A stretch of DNA of 64,000 nucleotides from Burkholderia sp. OK233 (GTDB lineage: Bacteria > Pseudomonadota > Gammaproteobacteria > Burkholderiales > Burkholderiaceae): contig NZ_OCSR01000003.1 of the NCBI RefSeq assembly GCF_900230185.1, positions 186,001 to 250,000 on the forward strand, read 5' to 3'. The position numbers and the translations under genes were made by a program. Below are positions 1-9,279 of the stretch, in pieces. Below the pieces are notes generated by a model. The model ran no database searches and was not told the origin of the DNA. It saw only the letters and a program-made list of their open reading frames with translations. Position 1 is the first letter of the stretch; each line of letters opens with the position of its first letter.

Positions 1-531
1 TGTTCAAATACCTGTTCTGACGAACCTTGATGGGCGTCTCTCGCTCGGTGTTCACCGCGTTAAGCGCGGCCAAACTGGCGCCGCTTTTGTCGATCGTTAC
101 GGTCTCGGGCGAGCCGTTCTGACCAATTGCCTTTTCGAAGAAGCGCCGCGCAGCAGCCTTGTCCCGCTTGGCTCTGAACAGAAAATCGATGGTGTGGCCT
201 GCCTTGTCCACTGCCCGGTAAAGATACTTCCACGAGCCCTTGACCTTGATATAGGTTTCGTCAACACGCCAGCTCTTGCCGACCGGACGCTTGTGCTTGC
301 GAAATGTCTTTTCGAACAGTGGCACCTCATGATGACCCAGCGATGCACCGTCGAATGATCGACACAAATGTCGCGCTCGGCCATCATTTCCTCGAGATTG
401 CGAAGACTCAGCGAGTAGGCAACGTACCATCGCACGCACAGCAGAATCACTTCAAGCGGATAGTGCAGCCGCTTCAGAACCTTGGCGATGTCCGGAGCAG
501 GCGTCGATCGTGGCGTCATTGTGTTCTTCAT
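1..531 (-). pseudogene. IS6-family transposase, frameshifted and cut by the window edge
   Basis: The N-terminal part (from 531) reads RLHYPLEVILLCVRWY and HSTVHRW, the helix-turn-helix region of IS6/IS240-type DDE transposases. At about 325-332 the frame shifts: the next frame carries VPLFEKTF and then runs to the window start with VTIDKSGA and IKVRQNRYL, the conserved DDE core and C-terminal motif. The gene therefore needs a frame correction to make a full protein and is probably inactive. It continues past the left edge, so the outer end of the element is not visible. A separate degenerate IS6 copy lies at 7351-7839. Confidence 0.8.
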
Positions 532-1031
532 CGTGTGGCCAGAGCGTTTTCGTCCACCTGGAATTTTACCTCGCCCGCGTTAATGCGACACCCATTAGCA
601 GGCCAAAGTCAAGGCACGAATTTAGCCATCGCTTGGATTGCAGTGGCGATAGCGATTTTCATCGCCACTGCAATCCAGCGAAATTCTTTCTGTTGCCTGG
701 CCATGCTGTCTGCAGATCGTAATCGCATCCGTTTTCTCCGAACTGGTTGCGAACCGGATCGCACCAGACACCCATCGGGATCAAGCATGCCGTGATGTAA
801 CTCACGTCTGCCCTGGCGGCTATTGCCGCCCCAGAGAAACGTTGGTGCCAGACGAGGTCCAATGGGTTTCGCAGAACCGTGGCTGTTGCTTGCGCAACGC
901 CAGTCAATGGTGGCTCATCGCCCGGGCGACCCGGTCATCCGCAAACAGGCGGTGGGGCAAAGGGAGGGCCCAATCAGAGCCGTGGTTTTTCGCCAGTCGC
1001 ATTACTGGGCTCGCTCCCCTTGCACCACCGT
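532..1031. other. Non-coding stretch between IS6 remnant and IS110 gene
   Basis: About 500 bases without a convincing gene. It begins with the IS6 upstream end, contains the perfect stem-loop at 634-677, and then runs into the downstream flank of the IS110 transposase gene. An 82-codon minus-strand frame at 659-907 exists but matches nothing recognised and ends inside the stem-loop arm, so it is not called. Part of the right half is likely the end of the IS110 element; IS110 elements lack terminal inverted repeats, so the boundary cannot be drawn by eye. Confidence 0.5.
634..677. repeat. Perfect 17-bp inverted repeat with 10-nt loop
   Basis: The arm tggattgcagtggcgat at 634-650 is exactly mirrored at 661-677, with a 10-nt spacer. 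No T-run follows on either strand, so it is not an ordinary intrinsic terminator. It lies about 100 bases upstream of the start of the IS6 transposase remnant, where an element end would be expected. It may be a relic of abutting insertion-sequence ends. Confidence 0.8.
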
Positions 1032-2048
1032 TCACCCAAAGCAGCGCGCTATCTCAAATGGCTTGTGCTCCCGAAGCATGTGATAGCAGGCGCGTGCCAG
1101 TTTGTGCGCCAGCGCCTTGATCGCGACAATCCTGTTCCTTGCGCGCTTCTTGCGCTCGTAAAAGCGCCGGGCTTCCGGGCACGTGCGAATGGCAAAGTTC
1201 GCTGCCTCGACAAATGCCCACGCCAGATACTTGTTACCGTTCTTCGTGTTGCCTTCTCCTTTCTTCCTGCTGTTGCTTTCGCGCCGGCTGTCCACGCAGC
1301 GGCAGTACGAACTGAAATTGCCAACCTCGGCAAAACGCGAAACGGTTCCGGTTTCCAGCATGATCGTGGTCGCGAGAACCGGACCAATGCCGGGCACCGA
1401 GTTCAGTAACGCATAGTCCGGGTGCAGTTTGACCCGCTCCATGAGTCGCTTCTCGATGATCCCGATCTCTTCCTGCAACGTCTGCATGACCGCCAGATTG
1501 GCCTGCATCGCGAGCGTCACATCCGGCGCAAAACCGAATCCGCTGACCTGCGCCTCGTCCAGACGCTTGACCCGTTCACCCTGCATCTGTCCACCTGTGT
1601 GGCGTGAGAATAGGTTCTCGATCGCGAGGATCTGGGCCGTCCGGCACTGCACGAGTTGCATCCGCTTGCGCGAGAGGTCCCGCACCTGCCGCTCCTGTGC
1701 CGGGTAAATGTAGCCTTCCGGCAAGAGTCCCAGACGCAGCAGTTGCGCAAGATGCGCGGCATCGGTGAAGTCGCCACTGTATTTCAGTCCCTCGTACTGC
1801 CTGATTGCTTCCGGGTTGGCCAGATGGACATGGTATCCATCCGCAAGCAGTGCATCGACCAACCAGTACCAGTTGTACGTCGCTTCGATGACCACCCCCA
1901 CCAAGTCCTCGCGATGCGGCGCCAGTGCCGCCCGGATCTGTACCGGATCGTTCGGTAACCGCCGTTGGTAGACGATCCGGTCAGCTTCATCGCTGACCAC
2001 TACCACACTGTTGTTCGAGTGCAGGTCGATTCCACTAAACTTGTTCAT
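1032..2048 (-). CDS. IS110-family transposase (DEDD recombinase)
   Basis: A 338-aa protein. The start is the ATG at 2048, giving MNKFSGIDLHSNN; a 12-codon upstream extension is less likely. The N-terminal DEDD/RuvC-like domain shows the first Asp in GIDLHS, a Glu in VIEATYN and paired acidic residues in YSGDFTDAAHLA. The C-terminal Transposase_20-type domain shows VPGIGPVLATTI around residue 230 and a serine-rich NFSSYCR, where the family has its catalytic serine. Length is usual for the family (about 320-400 aa). The reading frame is intact, so the element may be active. Characterised IS110 elements use a bridge RNA from the non-coding end; the candidate region here is upstream of the start, from 2049. 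Confidence 0.9.
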   Translation of the reverse strand: MNKFSGIDLHSNNSVVVVSDEADRIVYQRRLPNDPVQIRAALAPHREDLVGVVIEATYNWYWLVDALLADGYHVHLANPEAIRQYEGLKYSGDFTDAAHLAQLLRLGLLPEGYIYPAQERQVRDLSRKRMQLVQCRTAQILAIENLFSRHTGGQMQGERVKRLDEAQVSGFGFAPDVTLAMQANLAVMQTLQEEIGIIEKRLMERVKLHPDYALLNSVPGIGPVLATTIMLETGTVSRFAEVGNFSSYCRCVDSRRESNSRKKGEGNTKNGNKYLAWAFVEAANFAIRTCPEARRFYERKKRARNRIVAIKALAHKLARACYHMLREHKPFEIARCFG

Positions 2049-2409
2049 GCCGGCCTCGCGTGCGTCAAGTCGGTGGGTTTGCACCCTGACTCTACGCCAG
2101 CCGTTCTAATGGAACGGCGGCAGGCCGGCTATATGATTATCAGAGCCATCTGCGATCCATATAAACGCGGCAAATCGGCCGAAAGCGTATCCATCGACAA
2201 GCGCCGCTGATGCGACGTCCAACCCACGTACTCATGCACGGGTTAACGCGCACTGCCCATGCACCAAATTCATATCGCGCATTTTTGGCTCGAATTTGAC
2301 CGGGGTCGGTGTGGCTTATATCGTTCGGCCATGTCGTGTCGATGTGATTCGCCCCGCTACTCCAGGGTCGTCGTGAAGCGGGAACCCAAACTTTGCGCTC
2401 CCCAATTCC
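2049..2409. other. IS110 upstream non-coding end and MHS-gene upstream region
   Basis: A 361-base gap. The part next to the IS110 start (roughly 2049-2250) is where IS110-group elements encode their bridge RNA. It contains a small perfect hairpin (ccgttc, 5-nt loop, gaacgg) near 2098-2114 and other short GC-rich pairings. The remainder precedes the transporter gene at 2410. No clear sigma-70 promoter or strong ribosome binding site was seen. The boundary between element and host DNA is not determined. Confidence 0.35.
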
Positions 2410-3765
2410 ATGAATCCTGACGCCGCGAATTCCGATCTGAGCGTGCCGCTCGTATTACAACGATCCGTTCCTTCCACGAGCAACGTACGCCGCTCGGTCA
2501 CCACTGCCGTGCTCGGGCAGATACTCGAGTGGTATGACTTCTTTCTCTATGGAACGGCCGCTGCACTCGTATTCGGCAAGCTGTTTTTTCCCGTCGGGAG
2601 CGATCCGCTGACCGGAACCATCGCCGCATTCGCCGGATTCACGGTAGGTTTCATCGCGCGGCCAATTGGCGGTGTTCTGTGCGGGCATATCGGCGATCGC
2701 TACGGCCGCAAGGTCGTGATGATGCTCACGCTTCTCACGATGGGCACGGCCACCGCGCTGATGGGCATGCTGCCCACGTATCGGCAGATAGGCATCGCGG
2801 CACCCATCCTGCTGGTGTTGCTGCGCATCCTTCAAGGGCTTGCCGCGGGCGGCGAATGGAGCGGCAGCATCCTGCTCATTCATGAAAATGCGCCCCGATC
2901 GAAACGCGGCGCGCTCACCGCGTGGAGTCCATGCGGCGCAGCGCTCGGCTTCGTGCTGTCGACAGCCGCGTTTCTGCTAGTTCAGAATCTCTCGTCCGCC
3001 GACTTCATGAGCTGGGGCTGGCGCGTTCCGTTCCTCGGCAGCGTCGCACTGGTCGCACTCGGATTGTGGATGCGCCGTTCGGTGGGAGAAAGCACCGCAT
3101 TCGCCGAAGTCAAGGCGACGCGGCGTGAGAGCCGCATGCCTGTCATCGAAGTGTTGCGGCAATGTCCCCGCGAAGTGCTGACCATCTTCGGCCTGCGTTT
3201 CGGCGAAGGCGGTGCATCGTATCTCTTCTTCGCGTTCTCGATCGCATACGGCCAGTTTCTCGGCATCAAATCGAGCTGGATACTTAGTGGGCTCACCGTC
3301 TCGATGCTGCTGATGATCCCAGTGTCATTGTTTTTCGGTCACGTCACGGACAAGGTGGGACGCAAGCCCGTCTACCTGGCCGGCGCGATCGCGATGATGC
3401 TCGTCGCATGGCCCTACTTCGCGTTGATCGGCTCTGGCGAATACTGGAAGATCATTGTCGCGCTCGTGCTCGCCAATAGCATCACGCTCGGGATTCTCGA
3501 AGGCGCGCAGCCTTCCTTCATCAGCGAGATGCTGCCGGTCCATCTGCGCTTTTCGGGACTCGGCATCGGGCGGGAGATTTCATCGGTGCTCGGCGGTGGC
3601 CTTTCGCCGATGATCGCCACCGCATTGCTCGCGCACTATCGCAGTGCCGTGCCGGTCGCGTTGTATCTGGGCGTGCTCGGCCTCATAACCGTCATCGCGA
3701 CGCTGCTCGCCCGGGAGACGTATCCGAAATCGATGCGTATTGAGGATCGCCAGGCTTCCGAATGA
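2410..3765 (+). CDS. MHS-family (MFS) proton:organic acid symporter
   Basis: A 451-aa inner-membrane carrier of the major facilitator superfamily, metabolite:H+ symporter type (relatives include shikimate, citrate and proline/betaine carriers). After a polar N-terminus of about 30 residues it shows LEWYDFFLYG, the family signature of TM1, and then the loop 2-3 motif GHIGDRYGRK. RILQGLAAGGEWSG is the MHS signature in TM4, and a second GHVTDKVGRK occurs in the C-terminal half. About 12 hydrophobic segments are present. It ends with an ATGA overlap with the monooxygenase frame, suggesting one transcript. The substrate is probably the organic acid degraded by the neighbours (inference). No strong Shine-Dalgarno sequence precedes the ATG. 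Confidence 0.9.
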   Translation: MNPDAANSDLSVPLVLQRSVPSTSNVRRSVTTAVLGQILEWYDFFLYGTAAALVFGKLFFPVGSDPLTGTIAAFAGFTVGFIARPIGGVLCGHIGDRYGRKVVMMLTLLTMGTATALMGMLPTYRQIGIAAPILLVLLRILQGLAAGGEWSGSILLIHENAPRSKRGALTAWSPCGAALGFVLSTAAFLLVQNLSSADFMSWGWRVPFLGSVALVALGLWMRRSVGESTAFAEVKATRRESRMPVIEVLRQCPREVLTIFGLRFGEGGASYLFFAFSIAYGQFLGIKSSWILSGLTVSMLLMIPVSLFFGHVTDKVGRKPVYLAGAIAMMLVAWPYFALIGSGEYWKIIVALVLANSITLGILEGAQPSFISEMLPVHLRFSGLGIGREISSVLGGGLSPMIATALLAHYRSAVPVALYLGVLGLITVIATLLARETYPKSMRIEDRQASE

Positions 3766-3803
3766 CATCGCCCACTCCCATTCACCAACAAGAGGTAACG
3801 CGC

Positions 3804-5021
3804 ATGCACGCCATTCATACCGCAAGCGCCAGCGCTTGCACAGCAAACGCACGAACCACCGATATGCAGGACGACTATCCCGAGTATGCGGGTCCGCTCT
3901 CTCTGGACGAACTCGTCGTCGAAATCGAGCGGCGTCGCGATGAGTTCGATCAGCTCTCCCACGTCCCTCGTGACATGGTCTCGAAGATGAAACGCGCGGG
4001 GATTTTTCGCGCGAGCACGCCAAAGCGTTTCGGCGGCGATGCACTGCCGCCACCGCGCTTTCTGGAAATGCTCGAACGTATCGCCATCGCTGATGGTTCG
4101 GCCGCATGGGTCGCCGCATTCGGTTCCGCGAACACGTATCTCGCCTCGCTGCCGGTCGAAACACAGGCGCGCATCTATGCGTCCGGGCCGGATCAGGTAT
4201 TCTCGGGCGGTCTGTATCCGCTGCAAAAAGCGGAGTGCGCGCCCGGCGGATTCCTGGTCTCCGGGCAATGGCGCTTTGCCAGCGGCTGCAAAGGCGCTGA
4301 CTGGATCGGCGTGGGCATCGGCGGAGCGCCGGGCAACGCCGGCGATTCAAATGCGGGTAAGCCATTTACCGCTGTCTTTCCCGCGAGCGAAGTGGAGATC
4401 GTCGACAACTGGAACGTGGTCGGCATGCAGGGCACGGGCAGCCACGATCTGCGCCTCGCAAACAAGTTCGTCGACGAGCAATGGACGTTCGTCCGGGGCG
4501 GTGCGCCGTTGATCGATGAGCCGCTTTATCGCTATCCAGCCATTGCCTACCAGGCGCAGGTGCATGCTGCGGTCAACATCGGCCTCGCGCGTGCGGCGCT
4601 CGACCTTCTTGCCGGCATGTCCGGTGTTACAAAAACCACAACGGGCGCGCCGCGTCTCGCCGACCGGGCGTACTACCGCGCCGGCCTCGCCCAAGCCGAA
4701 GCGAATCTGCGCAGCGCGCGGGCTTTCTTCTTCGAATCCGCGGAAACGTCGTGGCGCACGGTGCTGAATGGAGATCCCGTCACGCCCGACGAAGCCAATC
4801 TCCTTCGTCTCTCCGCCACGCATGCCGCGCACACATGCGCCGAGGTCGTCATGCAGGCGTACAAGATGGCGGGCATCGGCGCCATCTATCGCGAGAGCCG
4901 CATGCAACGGCTCGTGAGGGATTCGATCGTCGTCACGCAGCATGCGTTTCTCGGCGAAGGCACGTATGACGCTTCGGGCGCAATATTTGTCGGCGTTGCG
5001 CCGGTAACGCCCTATCCCTGA
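3804..5021 (+). CDS. Acyl-CoA-dehydrogenase-fold flavin monooxygenase, oxygenase component
   Basis: A 405-aa protein of the group that shares the acyl-CoA dehydrogenase fold but uses reduced flavin to hydroxylate substrates (relatives: HsaA, DszC, indole monooxygenases). The N-terminal helical domain has LSHVPRDMVSKMKRAGIF and the FGG segment. The middle beta-domain shows SGGLYP, SGQWRFASGC and NWNVVGMQGTGSHDL. The C-terminal helical bundle ends with a DSIVVTQHA stretch. The start at 3804 is chosen because AAGAGG lies 8-9 nt upstream; a coupled start at 3762 overlapping the transporter stop (ATGA) and one at 3864 are alternatives. The flavin reductase gene follows 19 nt later, which fits a two-component system. 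The substrate is unknown. Confidence 0.85.
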   Translation: MHAIHTASASACTANARTTDMQDDYPEYAGPLSLDELVVEIERRRDEFDQLSHVPRDMVSKMKRAGIFRASTPKRFGGDALPPPRFLEMLERIAIADGSAAWVAAFGSANTYLASLPVETQARIYASGPDQVFSGGLYPLQKAECAPGGFLVSGQWRFASGCKGADWIGVGIGGAPGNAGDSNAGKPFTAVFPASEVEIVDNWNVVGMQGTGSHDLRLANKFVDEQWTFVRGGAPLIDEPLYRYPAIAYQAQVHAAVNIGLARAALDLLAGMSGVTKTTTGAPRLADRAYYRAGLAQAEANLRSARAFFFESAETSWRTVLNGDPVTPDEANLLRLSATHAAHTCAEVVMQAYKMAGIGAIYRESRMQRLVRDSIVVTQHAFLGEGTYDASGAIFVGVAPVTPYP

Positions 5022-5040
5022 TCGACCAGGAGCAACTGTC

Positions 5041-5544
5041 ATGAACCGCGACGACACACGCACGCAGTTTCGAAACGCAATGGCATCTCTCGGGGCGGCT
5101 GTCAACGTGATCACGACGGACGGTTCGCGCGGCCGCTGCGGCATCACGGCGAGTGCGGTCTGCTCCGTGACCGATACGCCGCCGACCATGCTCGTGTGCA
5201 TCAATCAATCGAGCTATGTCCACGATGTAATGCACGGCAACCGGCATGTCTGCATCAACGTGCTCGGTGCACGCTCTCAGGAACTGGCGCGCGTGTTTGC
5301 TGGAATGACAGGCTGCTCGATGGAAGAGCGGTTCGAGGGATGCGCGTGGCAAAGCGGCCTGCTCGGTGCTCCCGTCCTCGACGACGCAATAACAAGTCTC
5401 GAAGGCAGCATCGTCGACAGCAAGACCGTCGGATCTCACTCGGTAATTTTCGTGCAGATTGAAAGCATCGCCACGCGCGATGACGGCGACGGACTCGTCT
5501 ACTTCGGCAGACAGTTTCATCAACTCGCACGCGAGGACGCCTGA
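5041..5544 (+). CDS. Flavin reductase component (HpaC/HsaB-like)
   Basis: A 167-aa flavin-reductase-domain protein, the usual length. It would reduce free FMN or FAD with NAD(P)H and pass it to the oxygenase encoded just upstream. Typical features are FRNAMASLGAAVNVITT at the N-terminus, GITASAVCSVTDTPPTMLVCIN (flavin-binding beta-strand region, residues about 37-58), HVCINVL, and HSVIFVQIE near the C-terminus. An AGGA element precedes the ATG by about 9 nt. It sits between the oxygenase and the EthD-like gene (2-nt gap), so the three are almost certainly co-transcribed. Confidence 0.88.
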   Translation: MNRDDTRTQFRNAMASLGAAVNVITTDGSRGRCGITASAVCSVTDTPPTMLVCINQSSYVHDVMHGNRHVCINVLGARSQELARVFAGMTGCSMEERFEGCAWQSGLLGAPVLDDAITSLEGSIVDSKTVGSHSVIFVQIESIATRDDGDGLVYFGRQFHQLAREDA

Positions 5545-5546
5545 TC

Positions 5547-6248
5547 ATGCAAGCTTGTCTCTTTCTCTTCGGCGAGCGCGATGCCGCGGCCTTGTTCGAC
5601 ATGTCCGCATTGCAGGAGGACGCGGCTCGAATCGACGGCCTGCGTCGGCTGATCGTGCATGAGCCGATCGCCGGCGAGGTCGATCCAAGTATCGCGCAGA
5701 AACAAGATGCGCCATCGTATGTGCTGCAATGGTACTTTGATGAACTCGCGCCGCTTGAAGCTGCACTCGTAGCCGATGGTGCGATACACCGCGCGTTGCA
5801 TTCTGCGGCGCACGAGGCACTGAGCGCATCATCCGTCACGCAACAGATCATGGCCGTGCGCACGCTGGCGCCGGCGCACGCCGTCCCGAATCGCGAGCAC
5901 ATCAAACGCTGCACATACCTCGTCGCTTACGAAGGACCTGCCGATGACTTCAATGCGTGGCTCGCGCATTATCTGCGGCATCATCCGCCGCTCATGCTGC
6001 AATTGCCCGCGTTGCGCGAACTGGAAATCTACACGCGCATCGACAGCACGAGCGGCTTGCCGTTCGGGCAAGCACTAGCCATGCAGCGCAACAAAGTCGT
6101 TTTCGACGACTTCAGCGCGCTTGCCGACGCACTCGCTTCCCCCGTACGGGACGCGATGCGACGCGACTTCCATGCGCTGCCGCCCCACGGTGGTGCGACT
6201 CCGCATTTTGCAATGCGCAGCACATACGTTAATCTCGCGACATACTGA
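5547..6248 (+). CDS. Two-domain EthD-like protein, copy 1
   Basis: A 233-aa soluble protein, not firmly recognised. The C-terminal half (from about residue 120) resembles an EthD-type dimeric alpha/beta-barrel domain: CTYLVAYEGPADDFNAWL, then YLRHHPPLML and an IYTRID strand, ending with PHFAMRSTYVN. The N-terminal half may be a second, diverged copy of the same fold. It is clearly paralogous to the protein at 12238-12930: both share DFNAWL, HHP, TR-D, MQRN, SPVR and HFAMR in the same order. The start lies 2 nt after the flavin reductase stop. EthD-like domains occur in oxidative catabolic operons with poorly known roles. A role with the monooxygenase pair is inferred from position only. Confidence 0.6.
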   Translation: MQACLFLFGERDAAALFDMSALQEDAARIDGLRRLIVHEPIAGEVDPSIAQKQDAPSYVLQWYFDELAPLEAALVADGAIHRALHSAAHEALSASSVTQQIMAVRTLAPAHAVPNREHIKRCTYLVAYEGPADDFNAWLAHYLRHHPPLMLQLPALRELEIYTRIDSTSGLPFGQALAMQRNKVVFDDFSALADALASPVRDAMRRDFHALPPHGGATPHFAMRSTYVNLATY

Positions 6249-6296
6249 CCGGCCGTCACGCGTGACGCGATATGCCTTCGGTCGCGAGAGAAGCGC

Positions 6297-7214
6297 ATGA
6301 ACAAGCCGAATCTCGGCATCGCCGATCTGAACCTGCTGCGTGTGTTCCTTGCCATCTGGGACCTGCGCAGCCTCACCGCCGCCGGGGATCGTCTGAGTCT
6401 CACGCAGCCCGCGGTGAGCCATGCGCTTCGCCGCTTGCGCAATCTCTTCGAAGACCCGTTATTCGTGCGCACGCCAAACGGCATGGTGCCGACCGATGCC
6501 GCGTTTCGTCTCTATCCTCCACTCGCGCAAGCCTTTGCGATCATCAACAATGCGATGCAGCAACTCGCGAAGTTCGATCCGGCGACCGCGCAGCGCGTGT
6601 TTCGTGTGTCGATGTCGGACATGTCGGAGTTCTACTTCCTGCCGCCGCTCATCGCGCTGCTCGATCGCGAGGCGCGCGGCATTCGCATCGACATAGCAAA
6701 TATTCCCGTCGAATCGGTGAGCGCGGCCATGCGCGCCGGTGAGATCGATCTCGCGCTCGGCTATGTCCCCGGTCTCGACGCCGGCTGCGTGAGCCAGACG
6801 CTCCTCCTCGATGAGCACGTGTGCGTGGTGCGCGCCGGTCATCCGCTGCGCAGGGCAAAACCGAGCCGCGAGGACCTCTCGGCGCTGCGCTATGTGTACG
6901 CGAGCACCAATGCAACCGGTCATCGCATGGTTGAACAGTGGCTCGACGAGCTCAACCTCAAGCGCGATGTCGTGCTCAGGCTGCCACATTTCGTGGTCGC
7001 GCCGGAAATCGTGATGAACACCGATCTGGCCGTTATTTTCCCTAAGAGCATCGCGCGGCGCTTCAATCGCGGCAAGGCGTTTCGCATTCTGTCGCTGCCG
7101 TTCGCGCTGCCGCCAATCGAAATTCAAGTGCACTCGCATACACAATTCGCGGCGGACGCGGGCATTGCGTGGCTGCGCGAAACCATCCACGCGATGTTTC
7201 ATCAGCTCGCCTAG
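6297..7214 (+). CDS. LysR-family regulator, NodD/NahR-like
   Basis: A 305-aa regulator of standard LysR length. The winged helix is at the N-terminus (DLNLLRVFLAIWDLRSLTAA, then LTQPAVSHALRRLRNLFEDP), followed by LFVRTPNGMVPT, typical of the NahR/NodD/LinR subgroup that senses aromatic acids. The effector-binding domain occupies about residues 95-305. It starts 48 nt downstream of EthD-like copy 1 on the same strand with GAGAGAAG upstream, so it is probably the last gene of the monooxygenase operon rather than divergent from it. It likely controls this operon (inference). Confidence 0.88.
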   Translation: MNKPNLGIADLNLLRVFLAIWDLRSLTAAGDRLSLTQPAVSHALRRLRNLFEDPLFVRTPNGMVPTDAAFRLYPPLAQAFAIINNAMQQLAKFDPATAQRVFRVSMSDMSEFYFLPPLIALLDREARGIRIDIANIPVESVSAAMRAGEIDLALGYVPGLDAGCVSQTLLLDEHVCVVRAGHPLRRAKPSREDLSALRYVYASTNATGHRMVEQWLDELNLKRDVVLRLPHFVVAPEIVMNTDLAVIFPKSIARRFNRGKAFRILSLPFALPPIEIQVHSHTQFAADAGIAWLRETIHAMFHQLA

Positions 7215-7350
7215 CCCGAACTTTGACTAGGCCGCTAGCATAGTCTGTTTATTTCGCGCTGTTATACGCGCGTGGGCGGGGCGGTTACCGGGTACTGGCG
7301 GGCGTGATGGCGTTGTCAGGTTGTTTGTGTCGTTCGCATAAGATGATGTG

Positions 7351-7839
7351 ATGAAGAAATCGAAATCGCTCTATTGCGGTCACTGTTTTCCAGCCGGGGT
7401 CATTAGCTGCACAGTGCGCTGGTACTTCCGCTTCCAGTTGAGCTTGCGCGACATCGAGGAACTACTCCCGGAGCGTGGTGTTATCGTGGCCTACGAGACG
7501 ATCCGATGCTGGTGCGCCAAGTGCGGTACGAGCGTCGCTCACCGGGAGAAAGCGGTGCGATGCAAGCCCGGCAGTACGTGGTATCCCGACGAGATGTTCG
7601 TCACACTGCGAGGCGAACCATACTTGCTGTGGCGTGCGGTCGATGAGCACGGTGCCGAACTCGATATTCTGCTTCGGACGCATCGTTACCGCTGCCGTAC
7701 CGGGCCCGTCCGGCAAGTTGGCAATGCCCTTTCCGGCATTCATCATCGCCAGGTGCGTTTCCCGGCCTGTCTGCGGTCGTCTCATTCACTCCACGCGTGG
7801 TGCGGCCTGTCGATCTGGCCGCGCTTTTCGCTTTATTGA
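7351..7839 (+). pseudogene. Degenerate IS6-family transposase remnant
   Basis: The first about 110 codons read as the N-terminal half of an IS6-family transposase: WYFRFQLSLRDIEELL, the YETIR-W helix-turn-helix, then WYPDEMFVTLRGEPYLLWRAVDEHG containing the first catalytic Asp. After DILLRTHRY the homology stops because of a frameshift or deletion, and the rest of the DDE domain is missing. Several residues differ from the family pattern (extra Cys, Pro for Phe), indicating decay. It separates the monooxygenase operon from the second LysR gene. Confidence 0.75.
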
Positions 7840-8031
7840 CGCGGCAGACTGCATTACCTTTGCACCATGTTCCATGAGGTGTTCCGACACCCGAGGACGA
7901 TACCTCTCGTCGGCACGCAAGGAACCTGCACCCGTTCGCATACGCACCAGGCGAGAAGGGCTGCGGCGGGTATCAATGGAAGTAAGCCCGTTCACTTTTG
8001 GTTGCGAACTGGATGTGGAGACACCCCCCTC

Positions 8032-8991
8032 ATGAAGATCCATCAACTACGCACGCTCGTCGCGATTTCCGATACGGGGAGCGTTCGCAACGCAGCGAAG
8101 GCGCTTGAACTTTCACCGGCAGCGGTCACCAAGGCGATGCGCGAACTCGAAGCCCAGGTTGGCGTGGCATTGATCGTCCGGGAAGCCTCCGGGATCAGTC
8201 TGACTGAAGCTGGGCGCGCTTTGCTGGCGCACGCGCGTCTGATGATTCAGCAGTTGCGGCGCGCGCAAGACGAGATGGACCGGTTCTCAGGAGCAGGCAG
8301 GGAGCGGTTGACGGTTGCGCTGCCGACGTGGGTCGCCAGCGCGCTGCTTGGTGGCATCATGAAGCGCTTCGAACAGGAAATGCCCGATACGCGGCTCGTC
8401 TTCTACGAGAGCCTGCTGAGCGTCGCGGTACCGAAATTGCGTGACGGCACGCTTGATCTCTCGGTGAATCGCGCCTGTCCGCCTTCATGCCGGGACGAAT
8501 TCCAGCAAGTACGGCTCTTCCTCGTGAGTTACGCGGTAGTGGGACGCGCGGGGCATCCGCTCGCGAAATGCCGCACGTTGCCACAACTGAAGGGCGCGAG
8601 CTGGGTGTTGAACCGAGACTTCACGGAAAACGACGCCGAAGGCGACGGGCCATTCGGTGAGTATTTTCGCCGCTACAAGCCGCGCGTGCACGTCGCGCAT
8701 TCCTCGTCGATGATGATCGGCCTGATCTGTAACACCGACGTCCTCTCGATCATGCCCTGGCCACTCGCGGAACTGCTCGTCGCGAAAGAGGGGCTGTGCG
8801 TGCTGCCCGTGACGGAGACCATCCCCGAAGTGGAAGTGAACCTGATGTATCGGCGCGCAACCCCGCTAAGCGCGGCGGCGAAGGTCTTCATTCAAAGCCT
8901 GAAGGACACCATTCTTGACGAGGCCAATGCGGACGACCCAATGAGCAGACGTGTCTTTCATGCGGTCGAATGCGTGCTGAGTCAACCCTAG
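8032..8991 (+). CDS. LysR-family regulator, CbnR/TsaR-like
   Basis: A 319-aa LysR protein. The start is the ATG at 8032 (MKIHQLRTLVAISD), because the upstream 55 codons run into IS6 debris and do not look coding. Winged-helix motif: TGSVRNAAKALELSPAAVTK, then VREASGISLTEAGRALL. The effector domain begins at about residue 90 (ERLTVALPTWVAS). It precedes the M20D hydrolase operon by about 290 nt, and a strong terminator lies right after its stop. A minus-strand fragment at 20973-21224 encodes a recognisably related C-terminus. It probably regulates the amidohydrolase genes (inference). Confidence 0.88.
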   Translation: MKIHQLRTLVAISDTGSVRNAAKALELSPAAVTKAMRELEAQVGVALIVREASGISLTEAGRALLAHARLMIQQLRRAQDEMDRFSGAGRERLTVALPTWVASALLGGIMKRFEQEMPDTRLVFYESLLSVAVPKLRDGTLDLSVNRACPPSCRDEFQQVRLFLVSYAVVGRAGHPLAKCRTLPQLKGASWVLNRDFTENDAEGDGPFGEYFRRYKPRVHVAHSSSMMIGLICNTDVLSIMPWPLAELLVAKEGLCVLPVTETIPEVEVNLMYRRATPLSAAAKVFIQSLKDTILDEANADDPMSRRVFHAVECVLSQP

Positions 8992-9038
8992 CAATGCACC
9001 GGCTGCAGCGCGAAGCAAAACCCGGGCCACAGCAGTTT

Positions 9039-9067
9039 GACGCGCATTCCATGCGCGTCTTTTTTTT
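9039..9067 (+). terminator. Rho-independent terminator after LysR gene
   Basis: A perfect 9-bp stem (gacgcgcat at 9039-9047, tcc loop, atgcgcgtc at 9051-9059) is followed immediately by eight T residues (9060-9067). It lies 48 nt after the LysR stop, so the hydrolase operon that starts at 9280 needs its own promoter. Confidence 0.93.
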
Positions 9068-9279
9068 CGCGGTTTGACCCATCAACGAATAAACATAACC
9101 ATTTGTCACGCCGATGACAGCGCACTGGCGTTTGTTCTGAAGAGATGGTGTGCCGGGACTTCTTCCTCGCCCAGGCGAGGTGTCCGTCGCGCAGCACCAA
9201 CATACCGCGCAAGTCACTGATCTGCGATCTTGCAGAGCAATCTCGCGCTGCACTGAAACACCTTTCAATCAGTCACATT

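Noticed and set aside
659..907. 82-codon minus-strand ORF
   Set aside because: No recognisable protein features, and it ends inside an inverted-repeat arm next to mobile DNA.
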